A DNA stretch of 64,000 bases from Alphaproteobacteria bacterium (GTDB taxonomy: Bacteria; Pseudomonadota; Alphaproteobacteria; Micropepsales; Micropepsaceae): contig JAFKFG010000016.1 of NCBI GenBank assembly GCA_017307355.1, forward strand, positions 62,001-126,000, given 5' to 3'. The position numbers were made by a program, and so were the translations under genes. Every line of letters begins with the position of its first letter. The stretch's first letter is position 1. The notes below the pieces were generated by a model that was not told where the DNA came from, did not search any database, and was given only the letters and a program-made list of their open reading frames with translations. This document shows positions 1 through 8,597 of the stretch, piece by piece.

Positions 1-258
1 CAATTCACGCGGATCGCCCGCGCCCTGGCCGAGCCGCGCCGTTACCAGATTCTCAAGCAGATCGGCGCATCCGAACCGCCCATGGCCTGTTCGGCGATCC
101 GCGGCGCGCACAAGGTCAGCGCCGCCACCCTCTCCCATCACATCAAGGAACTGGAAAATGCCGGGCTGGTGGAAATCACCCGCGACGGCAAATGCATGAA
201 TCTCGCCGTGCAGCGCGACCTGTTGGACGCCTATGTGGCGCGGCTGAAACGGATTTAA
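1..258 (+). CDS. ArsR-type winged-helix transcriptional regulator, C-terminal part
   Basis: Open from the window edge in frame 1 and ending in TAA at 256-258, giving 85 residues without the start. The sequence has the winged-helix pattern of ArsR-like repressors: an [11 protein letters not shown] helix, then [19 protein letters not shown] as the recognition helix, then a short wing and a C-terminal helix. Such proteins bind operator DNA as dimers and respond to metals or small molecules. No metal-binding CVC motif is visible in this part. The SDR gene downstream on the same strand is separated by a hairpin-rich gap, so control of it is only a guess. The N-terminus lies outside the window. Confidence 0.8.
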   Translation, partial: QFTRIARALAEPRRYQILKQIGASEPPMACSAIRGAHKVSAATLSHHIKELENAGLVEITRDGKCMNLAVQRDLLDAYVARLKRI

Positions 259-273
259 CCCCCTCCGACCTTC

Positions 274-354
274 GCACGCTCAAGAGCGTGCTACGTTCGT
301 ACGCTGCCGCTACTCACCCTCCCCCGTCAGCATGCTTCGCATGCACGGGGGAGG
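274..354. repeat. Two REP-like hairpins between the ArsR-type gene and the SDR gene
   Basis: The first hairpin has 8-bp arms (274-281 and 284-291, GCACGCTC and its complement) with a 2-nt loop. The second has perfect 10-bp arms (318-327 and 345-354, CCTCCCCCGT) enclosing a nested 6-bp GCATGC hairpin. No T-run follows, so this looks more like a repetitive extragenic palindrome than an intrinsic terminator, although it may end the upstream transcript. Confidence 0.55.
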
Positions 355-443
355 CGGGCCTGTGCTTGAATTTTACAGGGGCCTTGCGGTTGTCATTTCG
401 ATACTTATCTAACTGTCGAAGTCATTCGCAATCGAGGGAAATC

Positions 444-1193
444 ATGAGCAAACTCAAGGGAAAAGTGGCGGTGGTGACGGGGGCGTCCAAGGGCATCGGG
501 GCCGGGATTGCCAGGGCCTTGGCCGCCGAAGGCGCCGCCGTGGCGGTCAATTACGCCTCCTCCCGCGCCGGGGCGGACAAGGTGGTCGCGGATATCGAAA
601 AGGCCGGCGGCAAGGCCGTGGCGATCCAGGGCGACATGTCCAAGATCGACGACGTGACCCGGCTTTTCGCGGAAACCAAACAGGCTTTGGGCACGCCCAA
701 TGTCCTGGTCAACAATGCCGGGGTCTATCAGTTCGACGCGTTGGAAAATGTGAAACCGGATGAATTCCACCGCCAGTTCAACACCAATGTGCTGGGCCCG
801 ATCCTGGCGGCCAAGGAAGCGGCGGTCTATTTCGGCGAGGATGGCGGCAGCATCATCAATGTCAGTTCGGTCGTCAGCACCCGCGCCTTTCCGCAATCGG
901 TAGTCTATTCCGCCACCAAGGGCGCGCTGGATTCAGTGACCCGCGTCCTCGCCGCCGAGTTGGGATCAAAGAATATCCGCGTCAACACATTGGCGCCGGG
1001 CATGATCGAGACCGAGGGGACCCACGCCGCGGGTGTCATCGGCAGCGACTTCGAAGCCCAAGCCAAGGCCAGCACGCCGCTGGGGCGCATCGGCCAGCCG
1101 GACGACATCGCGAAAATCGCTATATTCCTGGCGTCGGATGAGTCCGGCTGGGTTACGGGTGAGCGGATCGAAGGCGCGGGCGGCTATCCCTGA
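444..1193 (+). CDS. SDR family NAD(P)-dependent oxidoreductase
   Basis: A 249-residue classical short-chain dehydrogenase. The Rossmann glycine motif TGASKGIG is at residues 12-19, NNAG at about 90-93, the catalytic serine near 142 and the YxxxK pair at Y155/K159. The last part (DESGWVTGERIEGAGGYP) is the usual C-terminus of the glucose-1-dehydrogenase/3-oxoacyl reductase-like group. It is cytosolic and should reduce a ketone or oxidise an alcohol with NAD(P)(H); the substrate cannot be read from sequence. The start at 444 is preferred over upstream in-frame codons because the SDR fold begins there and AGGGAA precedes it. The gene lies alone on its strand, facing the sulfotransferase gene. 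Confidence 0.93.
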   Translation: MSKLKGKVAVVTGASKGIGAGIARALAAEGAAVAVNYASSRAGADKVVADIEKAGGKAVAIQGDMSKIDDVTRLFAETKQALGTPNVLVNNAGVYQFDALENVKPDEFHRQFNTNVLGPILAAKEAAVYFGEDGGSIINVSSVVSTRAFPQSVVYSATKGALDSVTRVLAAELGSKNIRVNTLAPGMIETEGTHAAGVIGSDFEAQAKASTPLGRIGQPDDIAKIAIFLASDESGWVTGERIEGAGGYP

Positions 1194-1209
1194 TCGCGCC
1201 CCCCGTCCG

Positions 1210-1995
1210 TCATTCCGCCGCGACGCCGGCCACGCGCAGGAGATCGGGAGACTCCTGCGCGCGCCGGTATCGCAACGCCCCCACCAACTCAAAATCCCGG
1301 GCATAGATTTTTTCGATTCGGCGCCGTTGCCGCGCCGACAATTCCAGGGGATTGCGCATCGAGGGATTGAGCCAGGCCAGCTTGTCCACGCCGTGCGATT
1401 TCAGGAAGTCCGACAACAACGCATCGTCCCCGCCATAGAGGAAGAGGCGCTTCACCAGCGGGGCGCCGGTCTTCAGGTCACAGACGAACCAGCTTTGCGG
1501 GCGCATCACGAAATCCAGCGACAGCGCATCGCGGTCCTCGATGAAGGACAGGTAATCATCGACATTGCGCAGGCGCGCGGTCTGCTCCACGAAAACATCG
1601 CTGAGGCGGCAGGTTTCGGTCCCCCCGCTGCGCACGAAGGCATAGGACGACGCAAAACGGTCGAAGGGATCGCGCAGCACCGCGAAGGAATCGGCCTGGG
1701 CCCAGAAACGGGGCGCCACCGTCTTGTAGTAGCGGATGCTGTGATGGCGGGTGCAGCGCGGCCCGTAAAGAGCCCGGGCGATCGAGGTCCCGGCCACCCG
1801 GGGCACATGCACGAAAATCAGGTTGCGGCGGCGGATGGCGTCTTCGATCCGCCAATGGAACATGCGCATGGCGCGCGGCATCAGTCCGCAATATCTGTCG
1901 TAGATGTCTTCTTCGTAATAGGCACCGAATAATGCGCGATGGATCCGCTTGGGGTCCGGAAATCGCGAACGAAGGTTCCTTTGTGATATTTCCAT
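1210..1995 (-). CDS. Sulfotransferase family 2-like protein
   Basis: 261 residues. FVHVPRVAGTSIAR, near residues 42-55, matches the 5'-phosphosulfate loop of membrane-associated/carbohydrate sulfotransferases, and AVLRDPFDRFASSYAF, near 87-102, matches the 3'-phosphate (PAPS) site. The usual lysine of the first loop (xPKTAGT) is arginine here. It would transfer sulfate from PAPS to a carbohydrate or similar acceptor, which is unknown. No membrane anchor or signal peptide is evident. The ATG at 1995 directly follows an in-frame TTG. The gene converges on the SDR gene with 16 nt between stops. Confidence 0.82.
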   Translation of the reverse strand: MEISQRNLRSRFPDPKRIHRALFGAYYEEDIYDRYCGLMPRAMRMFHWRIEDAIRRRNLIFVHVPRVAGTSIARALYGPRCTRHHSIRYYKTVAPRFWAQADSFAVLRDPFDRFASSYAFVRSGGTETCRLSDVFVEQTARLRNVDDYLSFIEDRDALSLDFVMRPQSWFVCDLKTGAPLVKRLFLYGGDDALLSDFLKSHGVDKLAWLNPSMRNPLELSARQRRRIEKIYARDFELVGALRYRRAQESPDLLRVAGVAAE

Positions 1996-2238
1996 CAAAT
2001 CCGCTCTTGTGCTTCGAAGAGCAGGCTAGAAATTCACGGGCGCGCTTTCCATTTTAATCATTGGGAATTTGTCGTAAATCTTGTCGGCATTATCCCAATG
2101 CCATGAAGCAGCATCCTTTTAATGTCAGCGGCGGCAACTCAACGGCAATGTTGCCGCCGATATTTATTTTACCTACCGGAAGCTTTCTGCGGATCGATAA
2201 CGAAACAAACCAATGTTTGCACGCGCTGGAGCAAATGC

Positions 2239-2937
2239 ATGGCACTTCACATTCTCGATCGTCCGGTCTGGAACGCATTGACGACGCACCAGGCGCACCT
2301 GGCATTGGGCGATCCCGCGCATGGGTTGCGCTATCCGGCCGATATCGAACCTTTCGGCGCCGCGCGCGACAATGCGCCGGACCAATTGCTGGCGCTGGGG
2401 AAATTGACGCCGATGGATGGCGGCCTCGCTTTGGTGGAGCCGGACAAAATTGTTCCCCCACCCGGGCTGCTTGTTCTCTTCGAAGAACCGGTCCGGCAGA
2501 TGACGGCCGCTCGCATTCCCGCCCCCGACGATTATTCCGGCGTCATCGCCCTCGGCAATGACGATGCGCCAGACATGCGGGCGCTGGCGGAGCTGACGCA
2601 GCCCGGCCCCTTTCATGCCCGCACCCATGAGCTGGGAGATTTTGTCGGCGTGCGCGAAAATGGAAAATTGATCGCGATGGCGGGGATGCGGATGCGCGTT
2701 CCAGGCTTCACCGAGATCAGCGCGGTCTGCACCCATCCCGATGCGCGGGGCCGGGGCCTGGCCGCCAAGCTGATGCGCATCGTCGCCGCCAAGATCGTGG
2801 CGCGGGGCGAGCAATTATTCCTGCATGTCTATCCGCACAATAAGGGCGCGATCGCGGTCTATGAAAAACTGGGCTTCCGCCACCGCGCCGATGTCCAGTT
2901 GACGGTTCTGCGCCACCGGCAACCGGGCGAGGCCTAG
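2239..2937 (+). CDS. GNAT family N-acetyltransferase
   Basis: 232 residues. The C-terminal half carries the GNAT acetyl-CoA binding motif (DARGRGLAAKLMRIV) and the YEKLGFRHR strand-helix typical of the fold; the N-terminal half is a less conserved domain rich in substrate-side residues. It resembles FR47-type acetyltransferases; the acceptor is unknown. The ATG at 2239 has a weak GGAG 9 nt upstream and starts where homology-like sequence begins; in-frame upstream codons from 2122 look non-coding. Its stop overlaps the stop of the convergent GST gene by 4 nt. Confidence 0.88.
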   Translation: MALHILDRPVWNALTTHQAHLALGDPAHGLRYPADIEPFGAARDNAPDQLLALGKLTPMDGGLALVEPDKIVPPPGLLVLFEEPVRQMTAARIPAPDDYSGVIALGNDDAPDMRALAELTQPGPFHARTHELGDFVGVRENGKLIAMAGMRMRVPGFTEISAVCTHPDARGRGLAAKLMRIVAAKIVARGEQLFLHVYPHNKGAIAVYEKLGFRHRADVQLTVLRHRQPGEA

Positions 2938-3545
2938 AATCCGGTTTCGATAAACGCCGGCAAGGCTTCGGCGCGCGCGGAATGCGCCGCCAATTTCGGG
3001 AATGCTTTGGGGGTCACGATCTCGGGAACTTCGTGCTGCATGAAGCGCCATCCCACCGCGACAGTGACATCCGCTTGCATCACCCGGTCGCCGCCGAACC
3101 AGCCCGAATGACGCGCCATCGCCTTTTCCAGTTCCCCATAAGCCGCCAGCAATTGACCCTGCACGCGATCGAGCCAGGGCTGGTGCCATTTTTCCGGCGG
3201 ACGATGATTGTGTTCATAGATGATCTGCACCGACTTTTCATAGGCCGCCAGCTGCAAACCTATCACACGCAGCGCCTCCACATGTTCAGGCGCAGCGGCC
3301 GGCATCAGGCTGCGCTGGGGGCCCGCCAGCCGTTCGAGATATTCCAGGATCAGCCCGGAATCCATCAACACCGCCCCGTCATCGGTCACCAGGGTCGGCG
3401 CCTTGACCACCGGATTGATGGCGCGGAATTCGTCGAAGTTTCGAAACAGGGAAATCTGTTCGTTGGTGAATGCGATCCCCATCAATTTCATGGAAATCGC
3501 AACCCGCCGCACATAAGGCGAATCCAGCATGCCGATCAGACGCAT
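2934..3545 (-). CDS. Glutathione S-transferase family protein
   Basis: 203 residues with a thioredoxin-like N-terminal domain: MRLIGMLDSPYVRRVAISMK, a cis-proline region around NPVVKAPTL, and the DSGLILEYLE glutathione-binding segment. An all-helical C-terminal GST domain follows. S9 next to P10 is the likely catalytic Ser/Tyr position. It is a cytosolic detoxification or maleylacetoacetate-isomerase-like enzyme; the specific reaction is not clear. It converges with the GNAT gene. Confidence 0.9.
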   Translation of the reverse strand: MRLIGMLDSPYVRRVAISMKLMGIAFTNEQISLFRNFDEFRAINPVVKAPTLVTDDGAVLMDSGLILEYLERLAGPQRSLMPAAAPEHVEALRVIGLQLAAYEKSVQIIYEHNHRPPEKWHQPWLDRVQGQLLAAYGELEKAMARHSGWFGGDRVMQADVTVAVGWRFMQHEVPEIVTPKAFPKLAAHSARAEALPAFIETGF

Positions 3546-3624
3546 CGCAGCCCCCTTTTTGGACCGCGATCCTCCGCGGGCATGGTCGCTTTGACAAGCG
3601 CAGGCCTGCCATGCGCGGAACGGA

Positions 3625-4407
3625 TCAGAGCGCGGCGATGATCGCCTGGGCCGCGGCCGGATTGCGCGCCTTGGCGCCGGAAATCACGAACAGGAACACG
3701 TCGCGGTTCTTTTTCGCCGCCGCCTTGGTCAACAGCGGAAGATCCTTGGGCGCATGGCCTTGCGACCAGTCCTTGGCCCGCTCCGCCCATTTGGCGATCG
3801 CCGCTTTGGAATAGCCCAACTTTTCCTTGTCCGTTGTCCCCATGATCCGGGCATAGGCAAAATCGGTGGTAACGTCGGCGATCAGGGGGAATTCGCTGTC
3901 GCCGGACGTGATGATCGCGACTCTGTGCTTGGCGCAGAGCGTCACGAATTCGGCAGAGGCGAAGCTCGGGTGGCGCACTTCCACCGCATGACGCAATGCC
4001 ATCCCGTCATGCTTTGCCGGCAAGAGCGACAGGAAAGCGGAAAAATCCTCCGGATCGAATTTCTTGGTCGCCATGAACTGCCAATTGATCGGACCCAGCT
4101 TCTTTTTCAGCCGGGTGATGCCGCTTTCGACAAAGCGTTCGATCGAATCCCCGGATTCGGCCAGCACGCGGCGGTTGGTGGCGAAACGGGGCCCCTTCAA
4201 GGTGAAGACGAAATCGTCCGGCGTTTCGTCATACCAGCGGGCAAAGCTTTCCGGCTTCTGCGAACCGTAATATGTGCCGTTGACTTCGATGGCGGTGAGA
4301 TGACGGCTGGCATATTCCAACTCTTTCTTCTGGCTGAGGCCCTTGGGATAGAAATTATCCCGCCATTCCTCAAACACCCAGCCGCCGATTCCCACATAAA
4401 CCGTCAT
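3625..4407 (-). CDS. DUF72 family protein (YecE-like, TIM-barrel)
   Basis: 260 residues beginning MTVYVGIGGWVFEEWRDNFYP, the standard DUF72 opening. It continues with EVNGTYYGSQKPESFARWYDE and VEVRHPSF, which are typical of the family, and the C-terminal KNRDVFLFVISGAKARNPA is also conserved. The family folds as a TIM barrel and has no firmly assigned reaction. The reading frame stays open far upstream, but the family start is the ATG at 4407. A 108-bp divergent spacer separates it from the PLP decarboxylase gene. Confidence 0.9.
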   Translation of the reverse strand: MTVYVGIGGWVFEEWRDNFYPKGLSQKKELEYASRHLTAIEVNGTYYGSQKPESFARWYDETPDDFVFTLKGPRFATNRRVLAESGDSIERFVESGITRLKKKLGPINWQFMATKKFDPEDFSAFLSLLPAKHDGMALRHAVEVRHPSFASAEFVTLCAKHRVAIITSGDSEFPLIADVTTDFAYARIMGTTDKEKLGYSKAAIAKWAERAKDWSQGHAPKDLPLLTKAAAKKNRDVFLFVISGAKARNPAAAQAIIAAL

Positions 4408-4515
4408 CTTCTTGTCTCCGTGCGCGGCGGCCCGCGCATGGCTGACCGGCGGATATATTAGTGGCTTTCTGGCGCAGGCCCGGCAAGCTCGCCATTCGAC
4501 TTTATGGGGAAGATC

Positions 4516-5718
4516 ATGACGGATCCCAGTTTCGGCGTGAACCGGCAGGGCTTGGCGCATGCGCTGGACCTGCTGGAGAAGCACGAATTTTCCCAAGCCT
4601 CCGCCCTGCCCCCGCACCTTGCCGAAAATGGGATCGGCGAGACGGCGGCGCTCGATCTTTTGGCGCCGCTGGTTTTCGACGGCGCCGCGCGGCTCGATTT
4701 GCCTCATGCCTTCGCGCATATGGACCCGCCCACGCCATGGGTGAGTTGGGCCGCCACCTTGTGGAATGCGCGGCTCAATCAGAATCTTCTGCACCCCGCC
4801 AGCGCGCCTTTCGCCCGCGCCGCCGAGCGCCAGGCCGTGGCCTGGTTGGCGCCCGCTTTCGGCATGCAGGGCGGGCATATGACGCCGGGTTCCACCCTCG
4901 CCAATCTCACCGCCTTATGGGCGGCGCGGGACGCGACCGGGGCCCGCCGCGTCATCGCCTCCGAAGCCGCCCATCTCAGCATTCCCAAAGCGGCGAAAAT
5001 ATTGGGACTGACGCTGGAAACCGTGCCCGCCGATCCGGTGCAGCGCATGGACGCGGCCAAGTTGCCTCCCAATCTGTCGGACGCCATCCTGGTCCTCACC
5101 GCGGGCACCACCAGCGCGGGCGCCATCGATCCCCTCTCCTTGTGCGGGCGTGCCGCCTGGACCCATGTCGATGCGGCCTGGGCGGGACCGCTGGTCTTTT
5201 CCCGAACCCATGCGGCCCGGCTGGCGGGCATCGAACATGCCGATTCCGTTGCCGTGTCGGCGCACAAATGGCTGTTCCAGCCCAAGGAATCCGCGCTGAT
5301 TTTCTTCCGCGATGAAAAGCGCGCGCATGACGCGATCAGCTTTGGCGGCAATTATCTCGCCGCGCCCAATATCGGCGTGCTGGGCTCGCATGGCGCGGTC
5401 GCGATTCCGCTTCTGGCCACGCTGCTCGCCTGGGGTCGCGAAGGGTTGGCCGCGCGGATCGATCGCTGCATGGATGCGGCGGATAAATTGGCCGGTGCCC
5501 TCTCCGCCGATCCCCGCTGGCAGGTCTTTGCCGCGCCGGAAACGGGCGTGGTGCTGTTCCGCCCGGCCAATGGGGATTGCGACGGCGCTTTCGCGCGGCT
5601 GCCCGATGGCCTTGCCTCCACCACGCGGATCGGAACCGAGACCTGGTTGCGTTCGGTTGCCGCCAATCCCAATGTCGATATCGCCGCCGTGACGGACGCG
5701 GTTCGAAAAGCGATCTAG
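4516..5718 (+). CDS. PLP-dependent group II decarboxylase-like protein
   Basis: 400 residues. Fold-type I PLP enzyme of the glutamate/aromatic amino-acid decarboxylase group: THVDAAWAG is the aspartate region that contacts the cofactor nitrogen, and [16 protein letters not shown] contains the Schiff-base lysine (HKW). The first quarter ([23 protein letters not shown]) matches the substrate-side N-terminal segment of the family. It probably decarboxylates an amino acid, with substrate unknown. The ATG at 4516 is chosen over the one at 4504 because GGGGAAGA lies at ribosome-binding distance. Its stop overlaps the aqpZ stop on the other strand by 4 nt. Confidence 0.88.
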   Translation: MTDPSFGVNRQGLAHALDLLEKHEFSQASALPPHLAENGIGETAALDLLAPLVFDGAARLDLPHAFAHMDPPTPWVSWAATLWNARLNQNLLHPASAPFARAAERQAVAWLAPAFGMQGGHMTPGSTLANLTALWAARDATGARRVIASEAAHLSIPKAAKILGLTLETVPADPVQRMDAAKLPPNLSDAILVLTAGTTSAGAIDPLSLCGRAAWTHVDAAWAGPLVFSRTHAARLAGIEHADSVAVSAHKWLFQPKESALIFFRDEKRAHDAISFGGNYLAAPNIGVLGSHGAVAIPLLATLLAWGREGLAARIDRCMDAADKLAGALSADPRWQVFAAPETGVVLFRPANGDCDGAFARLPDGLASTTRIGTETWLRSVAANPNVDIAAVTDAVRKAI

Positions 5719-6431
5719 CGGCCCGCCACATCCATCGGCTTGGGCTCGTCAGGGCTCAGCCAGCGATAAACGAAGCCTGCCAACGCCGCGCCCAGGATCG
5801 GCGCCACCCAGAACAACCAGAGCTGTTCCAGCGCCCAGCCGCCCGCGAACAAGGCGGGCGCGGTGGAGCGTGCCGGATTGACCGAGGTGTTGGTGACCGG
5901 GATCGAAATCAAGTGAATCAGTGTGAGGCACAAGCCGATGGCGATCGGCGCGAAGCCGGCCGGCGCGCGGCCATGGGTCGAGCCCAGGATCACGAACAGG
6001 AACGCAAACGTCATCACCACTTCGCAGGTCAGCGCGGCGGCCATCCCGTAGCCGCCGGGCGAATGCTCGCCATAGCCGTTGCTGGCGAAGCCCCCATGCA
6101 CATCGAAGCCCGCATGACCGCTGGCAATCAGATACAGGATCCCCGCGCCCGCGATGCCGCCTGCAACCTGGGCAATGATGTAGCCGGGCAGATCGCCGGC
6201 CGGAAAACGCCCGCCCGCCCAGAGACCGACCGACACCGCCGGATTGAGATGACAGCCCGAAACATGGCCGATGGCGAACGCCATGGTCAGCACCGTCAGG
6301 CCGAAAGCCAGCGCCACCCCGACAAATCCGATGCCCAAGGCTGGAAAGGCCGCAGCCAGCACCGCCGCGCCGCAACCGCCCAACACAAGCCATGCTGTTC
6401 CGATGAATTCGGCCGCCAGTTTGCGCATCAT
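5715..6431 (-). CDS. aqpZ: Aquaporin Z-type water channel
   Basis: 238 residues with six transmembrane helices and two re-entrant NPA loops: [13 protein letters not shown] in the first half and [16 protein letters not shown] in the second. The residue context (a T before SVNPARS and a H in the filter region) fits the water-selective AqpZ branch rather than glycerol facilitators. Length is normal for AqpZ. It is an inner-membrane channel for rapid water flux. Two adjacent ATG codons (6431, 6428) follow a GGGGG-containing leader. Confidence 0.95.
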   Translation of the reverse strand: MMRKLAAEFIGTAWLVLGGCGAAVLAAAFPALGIGFVGVALAFGLTVLTMAFAIGHVSGCHLNPAVSVGLWAGGRFPAGDLPGYIIAQVAGGIAGAGILYLIASGHAGFDVHGGFASNGYGEHSPGGYGMAAALTCEVVMTFAFLFVILGSTHGRAPAGFAPIAIGLCLTLIHLISIPVTNTSVNPARSTAPALFAGGWALEQLWLFWVAPILGAALAGFVYRWLSPDEPKPMDVAGR

Positions 6432-6486
6432 GCGTCAACCCCCTGCTTTGCCGGGTGCGAGCCTACTCCCACAACTCTGCCGGGCG

Positions 6487-6834
6487 CTAGCGCTTCAGCA
6501 ATTTTTCATATTGCTCGGGGCGGAAACCGGCGGTGATCTTTCCGGACATCTCCAGAACCGGCCGCTTGATCATCGAAGGCTGGGCCAGCATCAGCGCGAT
6601 GGCCTTCTTTTCCGTCAGCCCGTCTTTTTCGGCATCCGGCAATTTGCGGAAGGTGGTGCCGGCCCGGTTGAGCAGCACCTCCCAGCCCAGCTGCGAGACC
6701 CAGGCTTGAAGCCGCGCTTTTTCGATTCCCGCGGTCTTATAGTCGTGAAAAGCATAAGCGATGCCGTGCCCGTCCAGCCAGGCACGCGCTTTCTTCATCG
6801 TGTCGCAATTCTTGATACCATAAAGGGTCATCAT
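6487..6834 (-). CDS. ArsC/Spx-like thioredoxin-fold protein (YffB type)
   Basis: 115 residues in the ArsC family: MMTLYGIKNCDTMKKARAWL holds the single active-site cysteine C10, and MIKRPVLEM holds the conserved arginine-proline. Such proteins are called arsenate reductase-like or Spx/MgsR; the YffB branch uses glutathione and its role is not settled. Length is usual. A second, damaged copy lies just upstream on the same strand (6921-7263), so this appears to be the working member of a tandem pair. Confidence 0.9.
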   Translation of the reverse strand: MMTLYGIKNCDTMKKARAWLDGHGIAYAFHDYKTAGIEKARLQAWVSQLGWEVLLNRAGTTFRKLPDAEKDGLTEKKAIALMLAQPSMIKRPVLEMSGKITAGFRPEQYEKLLKR

Positions 6835-6920
6835 GTCGGTCCGCCGGCGGCTGGAGATTCGCGGCGCCTCTTTTGCTGCCGCTGCGGATCCCGATCAAGA
6901 CCGCCGGCACCAGCCGGCAC

Positions 6921-7263
6921 TCAGACCCCGAATAATTTTTCATACACGCCGGGGCCAAAGCCGGCGGCGATGCCGAACCCCGTATCGAGTATGGGACACC
7001 TTATCATGGCGGGTATCGCCAGCATCAACGCCATGGCTTTTCCCGGTTGAGTTTCTGCCGGGTTTCGTACGGAAGCATGAAGAAAAGATACCCCGTACGA
7101 TCCAGCACCGCTTCCCAGCCGAACCGCGCAATCCATTGTTCCAGCAAGGGCCGCCCGATCTTCGCCGGGCCGTGATCGGAAAAACGATGTGCGATATTTC
7201 GCGCGTCCAGCCAGGCGCGCGTGCCTGGTGATGCCGCATCTTTTCAGGCCGTAGATCGTGATC
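6921..7263 (-). pseudogene. ArsC/Spx-like paralogue with two compensating deletions
   Basis: The ATG at 7263 opens MITIYGLKRC, matching the intact neighbour, and the end (KAMALMLAIPAMIRCPILDTG) also matches in the same frame. The middle does not; the family-like middle is in another frame. Read there, the minus strand gives WLDARNIAHRFSDHG followed by LLEQWIARFGWEAVLDRTGY. A loss of 2 nt in the GCGCGC run near 7215-7221 and of 1 nt near 7034-7036 explains this and restores the final frame. A full-length product would have a foreign middle third, so function is doubtful. Confidence 0.85.
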
Positions 7264-7293
7264 ATTGCAGCGCCCCCGGCATTCATAACCGTA

Positions 7294-7325
7294 TTCGGCC
7301 CGGGCATCGGAATGCCCGGGCCGAA
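7294..7325 (-). terminator. 14-bp perfect stem-loop behind the OmpA-like gene
   Basis: Arms TTCGGCCCGGGCAT at 7294-7307 and its exact complement at 7312-7325, with a 4-nt loop, 6 nt beyond the stop of the OmpA-like gene. No strong T-run follows on the minus strand, so it is a terminator or mRNA-stabilising hairpin. It sits just before the start region of the damaged ArsC-like copy and would insulate it. Confidence 0.65.
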
Positions 7326-7331
7326 GATCCG

Positions 7332-8369
7332 CTACTTGTCCAGATCGATCACCGCGCGCCGGTTCTGCGGCTCGCGCACGCCAGGCCCGGTCTGCACCAG
7401 AGGCTGGGAGAAGCTGCGCCCGGCCGTGAAGATATCGCCGGCCGGCATCCCCAGGCTCACCATCTGCTCCTTCACGGCGATAGCACGCCGCTCCGAGAGT
7501 TTCTGGTTGTACGGATTGCTTCCCGTCGTATCGGCATGGCCGTTGATCGTAACATGCACGAAATTATTCTGCCGGGCGCTTCGCACCGCATCGGCGATCG
7601 TCACCCGCGCGGCGTCGTTCAGATCCGATTTGTCGAAATCGAAGAACACCACAAAGGTCTTCACCGGCGGCGGCAGCGGCATGGGAGCCGGCGCGGCCGG
7701 CGGAGGCGGTGGAGGAGACGGCGGCGGGGGTGGGGCTGGTGGAGAGGCCGCCGCCTCCTCCGCGAACGGATACCACCGGACCCCGATCATGACGGTCTGG
7801 TCTTCTCCATTCGCAAAGCGTACCGGCGCGAATTGCGAAACCGCGCGGGTCGTGCCGGTATTCATGTAACGATATTCGAGCCCGATCTCGACATTGTGGA
7901 ACAGGGCATAGGAGATCCCGGCCATCGCCTGCCAGGCGAAATCGGTGCCGCTGCTTCCCAGGTAAAGAGAATTGTTCGCGAGGTCGCGGATATTGTGCGA
8001 GACGCGGGCGGCGCCCAGGCCGAACCCGCCGGTCAGCATCCAGCGATCGGTCAGTCGATAGTCATAGGCGACATTTCCCAGCAGCGCCGCCATGGTGGTT
8101 CCGCCGGTATGGCCGGCGAAGCGCACGTCATTGGTGACCCAATTGGGCTCTAGCTCGGCGCGCCAGCCGCCCCATTTATATCCCAGCGCGCCGGAGAGGC
8201 GGGCATTGCTCTGATAATCGAACGCATTGTCCGGTAAGCCCTGGAAATCGGCTTTGCCCGACATCGAGCTCCAACCCATACCGGCTCCGACATACCAGCC
8301 TTGCGGCGTCGCGAACGCGGGCGATGCGATTGCCATGACGGCCGCGCAACCCAAAAGAAACTGTTTCAT
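7332..8369 (-). CDS. OmpA family outer-membrane protein with proline-rich linker
   Basis: 345 residues. A signal peptide (MKQFLLGCAAVMAIASPAFA) leads to an eight-stranded OmpA-like beta-barrel of about 200 residues, ending in QTVMIGVRWYPF. A proline-rich linker (runs of P between about 220 and 250) follows, then an OmpA peptidoglycan-binding domain with INGHADTTGSNPYNQKLSERRA. It anchors the outer membrane to peptidoglycan and may form small pores. The start at 8369 has an excellent GGAGGTG site, and an upstream in-frame extension is ignored. It is divergent from the Tad operon; the shared 228-bp promoter region carries TTTGTG repeats. Confidence 0.93.
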   Translation of the reverse strand: MKQFLLGCAAVMAIASPAFATPQGWYVGAGMGWSSMSGKADFQGLPDNAFDYQSNARLSGALGYKWGGWRAELEPNWVTNDVRFAGHTGGTTMAALLGNVAYDYRLTDRWMLTGGFGLGAARVSHNIRDLANNSLYLGSSGTDFAWQAMAGISYALFHNVEIGLEYRYMNTGTTRAVSQFAPVRFANGEDQTVMIGVRWYPFAEEAAASPPAPPPPPSPPPPPPAAPAPMPLPPPVKTFVVFFDFDKSDLNDAARVTIADAVRSARQNNFVHVTINGHADTTGSNPYNQKLSERRAIAVKEQMVSLGMPAGDIFTAGRSFSQPLVQTGPGVREPQNRRAVIDLDK

Positions 8370-8468
8370 CGTCCACCTCCGCCGAAGCGGCGCTGCACAG
8401 TGCCCGCCCTTCATCGCCATCGAACCTGACAAAAACGGACGTGCCTTTCGACGCGAGTTTCTTGGGGA

Positions 8469-8530
8469 TTTGTGCCGTTTGTGGAGTTTTGTGTTCAGCG
8501 TTTAGCGAAAAGTAACGCTTCCGGCGTTAC
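8469..8530. promoter_or_regulatory. TTTGTG direct repeats and inverted repeat upstream of cpaB
   Basis: Three copies of TTTGTG start at 8469, 8478 and 8488, so they are spaced 9-10 bp, one DNA turn apart, as OmpR-type regulators prefer. A 7-bp inverted repeat GTAACGC (8512-8518) / GCGTTAC (8524-8530) follows. The region lies between the divergent OmpA-like gene and the Tad operon. Similar repeats occur upstream of the response-regulator gene and of tadG. Binding by that regulator is inference. Confidence 0.45.
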
Positions 8531-8597
8531 AACTTATACGGGCATTATAGAATATTTTTACTCGCATTACGTGCGACCACTGGAGAATACGGGGTTG

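Noticed and set aside
2061-2561. A 166-residue plus-strand frame overlapping the start of the GNAT gene
   Set aside because: After 2239 it is an alternative frame of a gene with a clear GNAT domain; no family text of its own.
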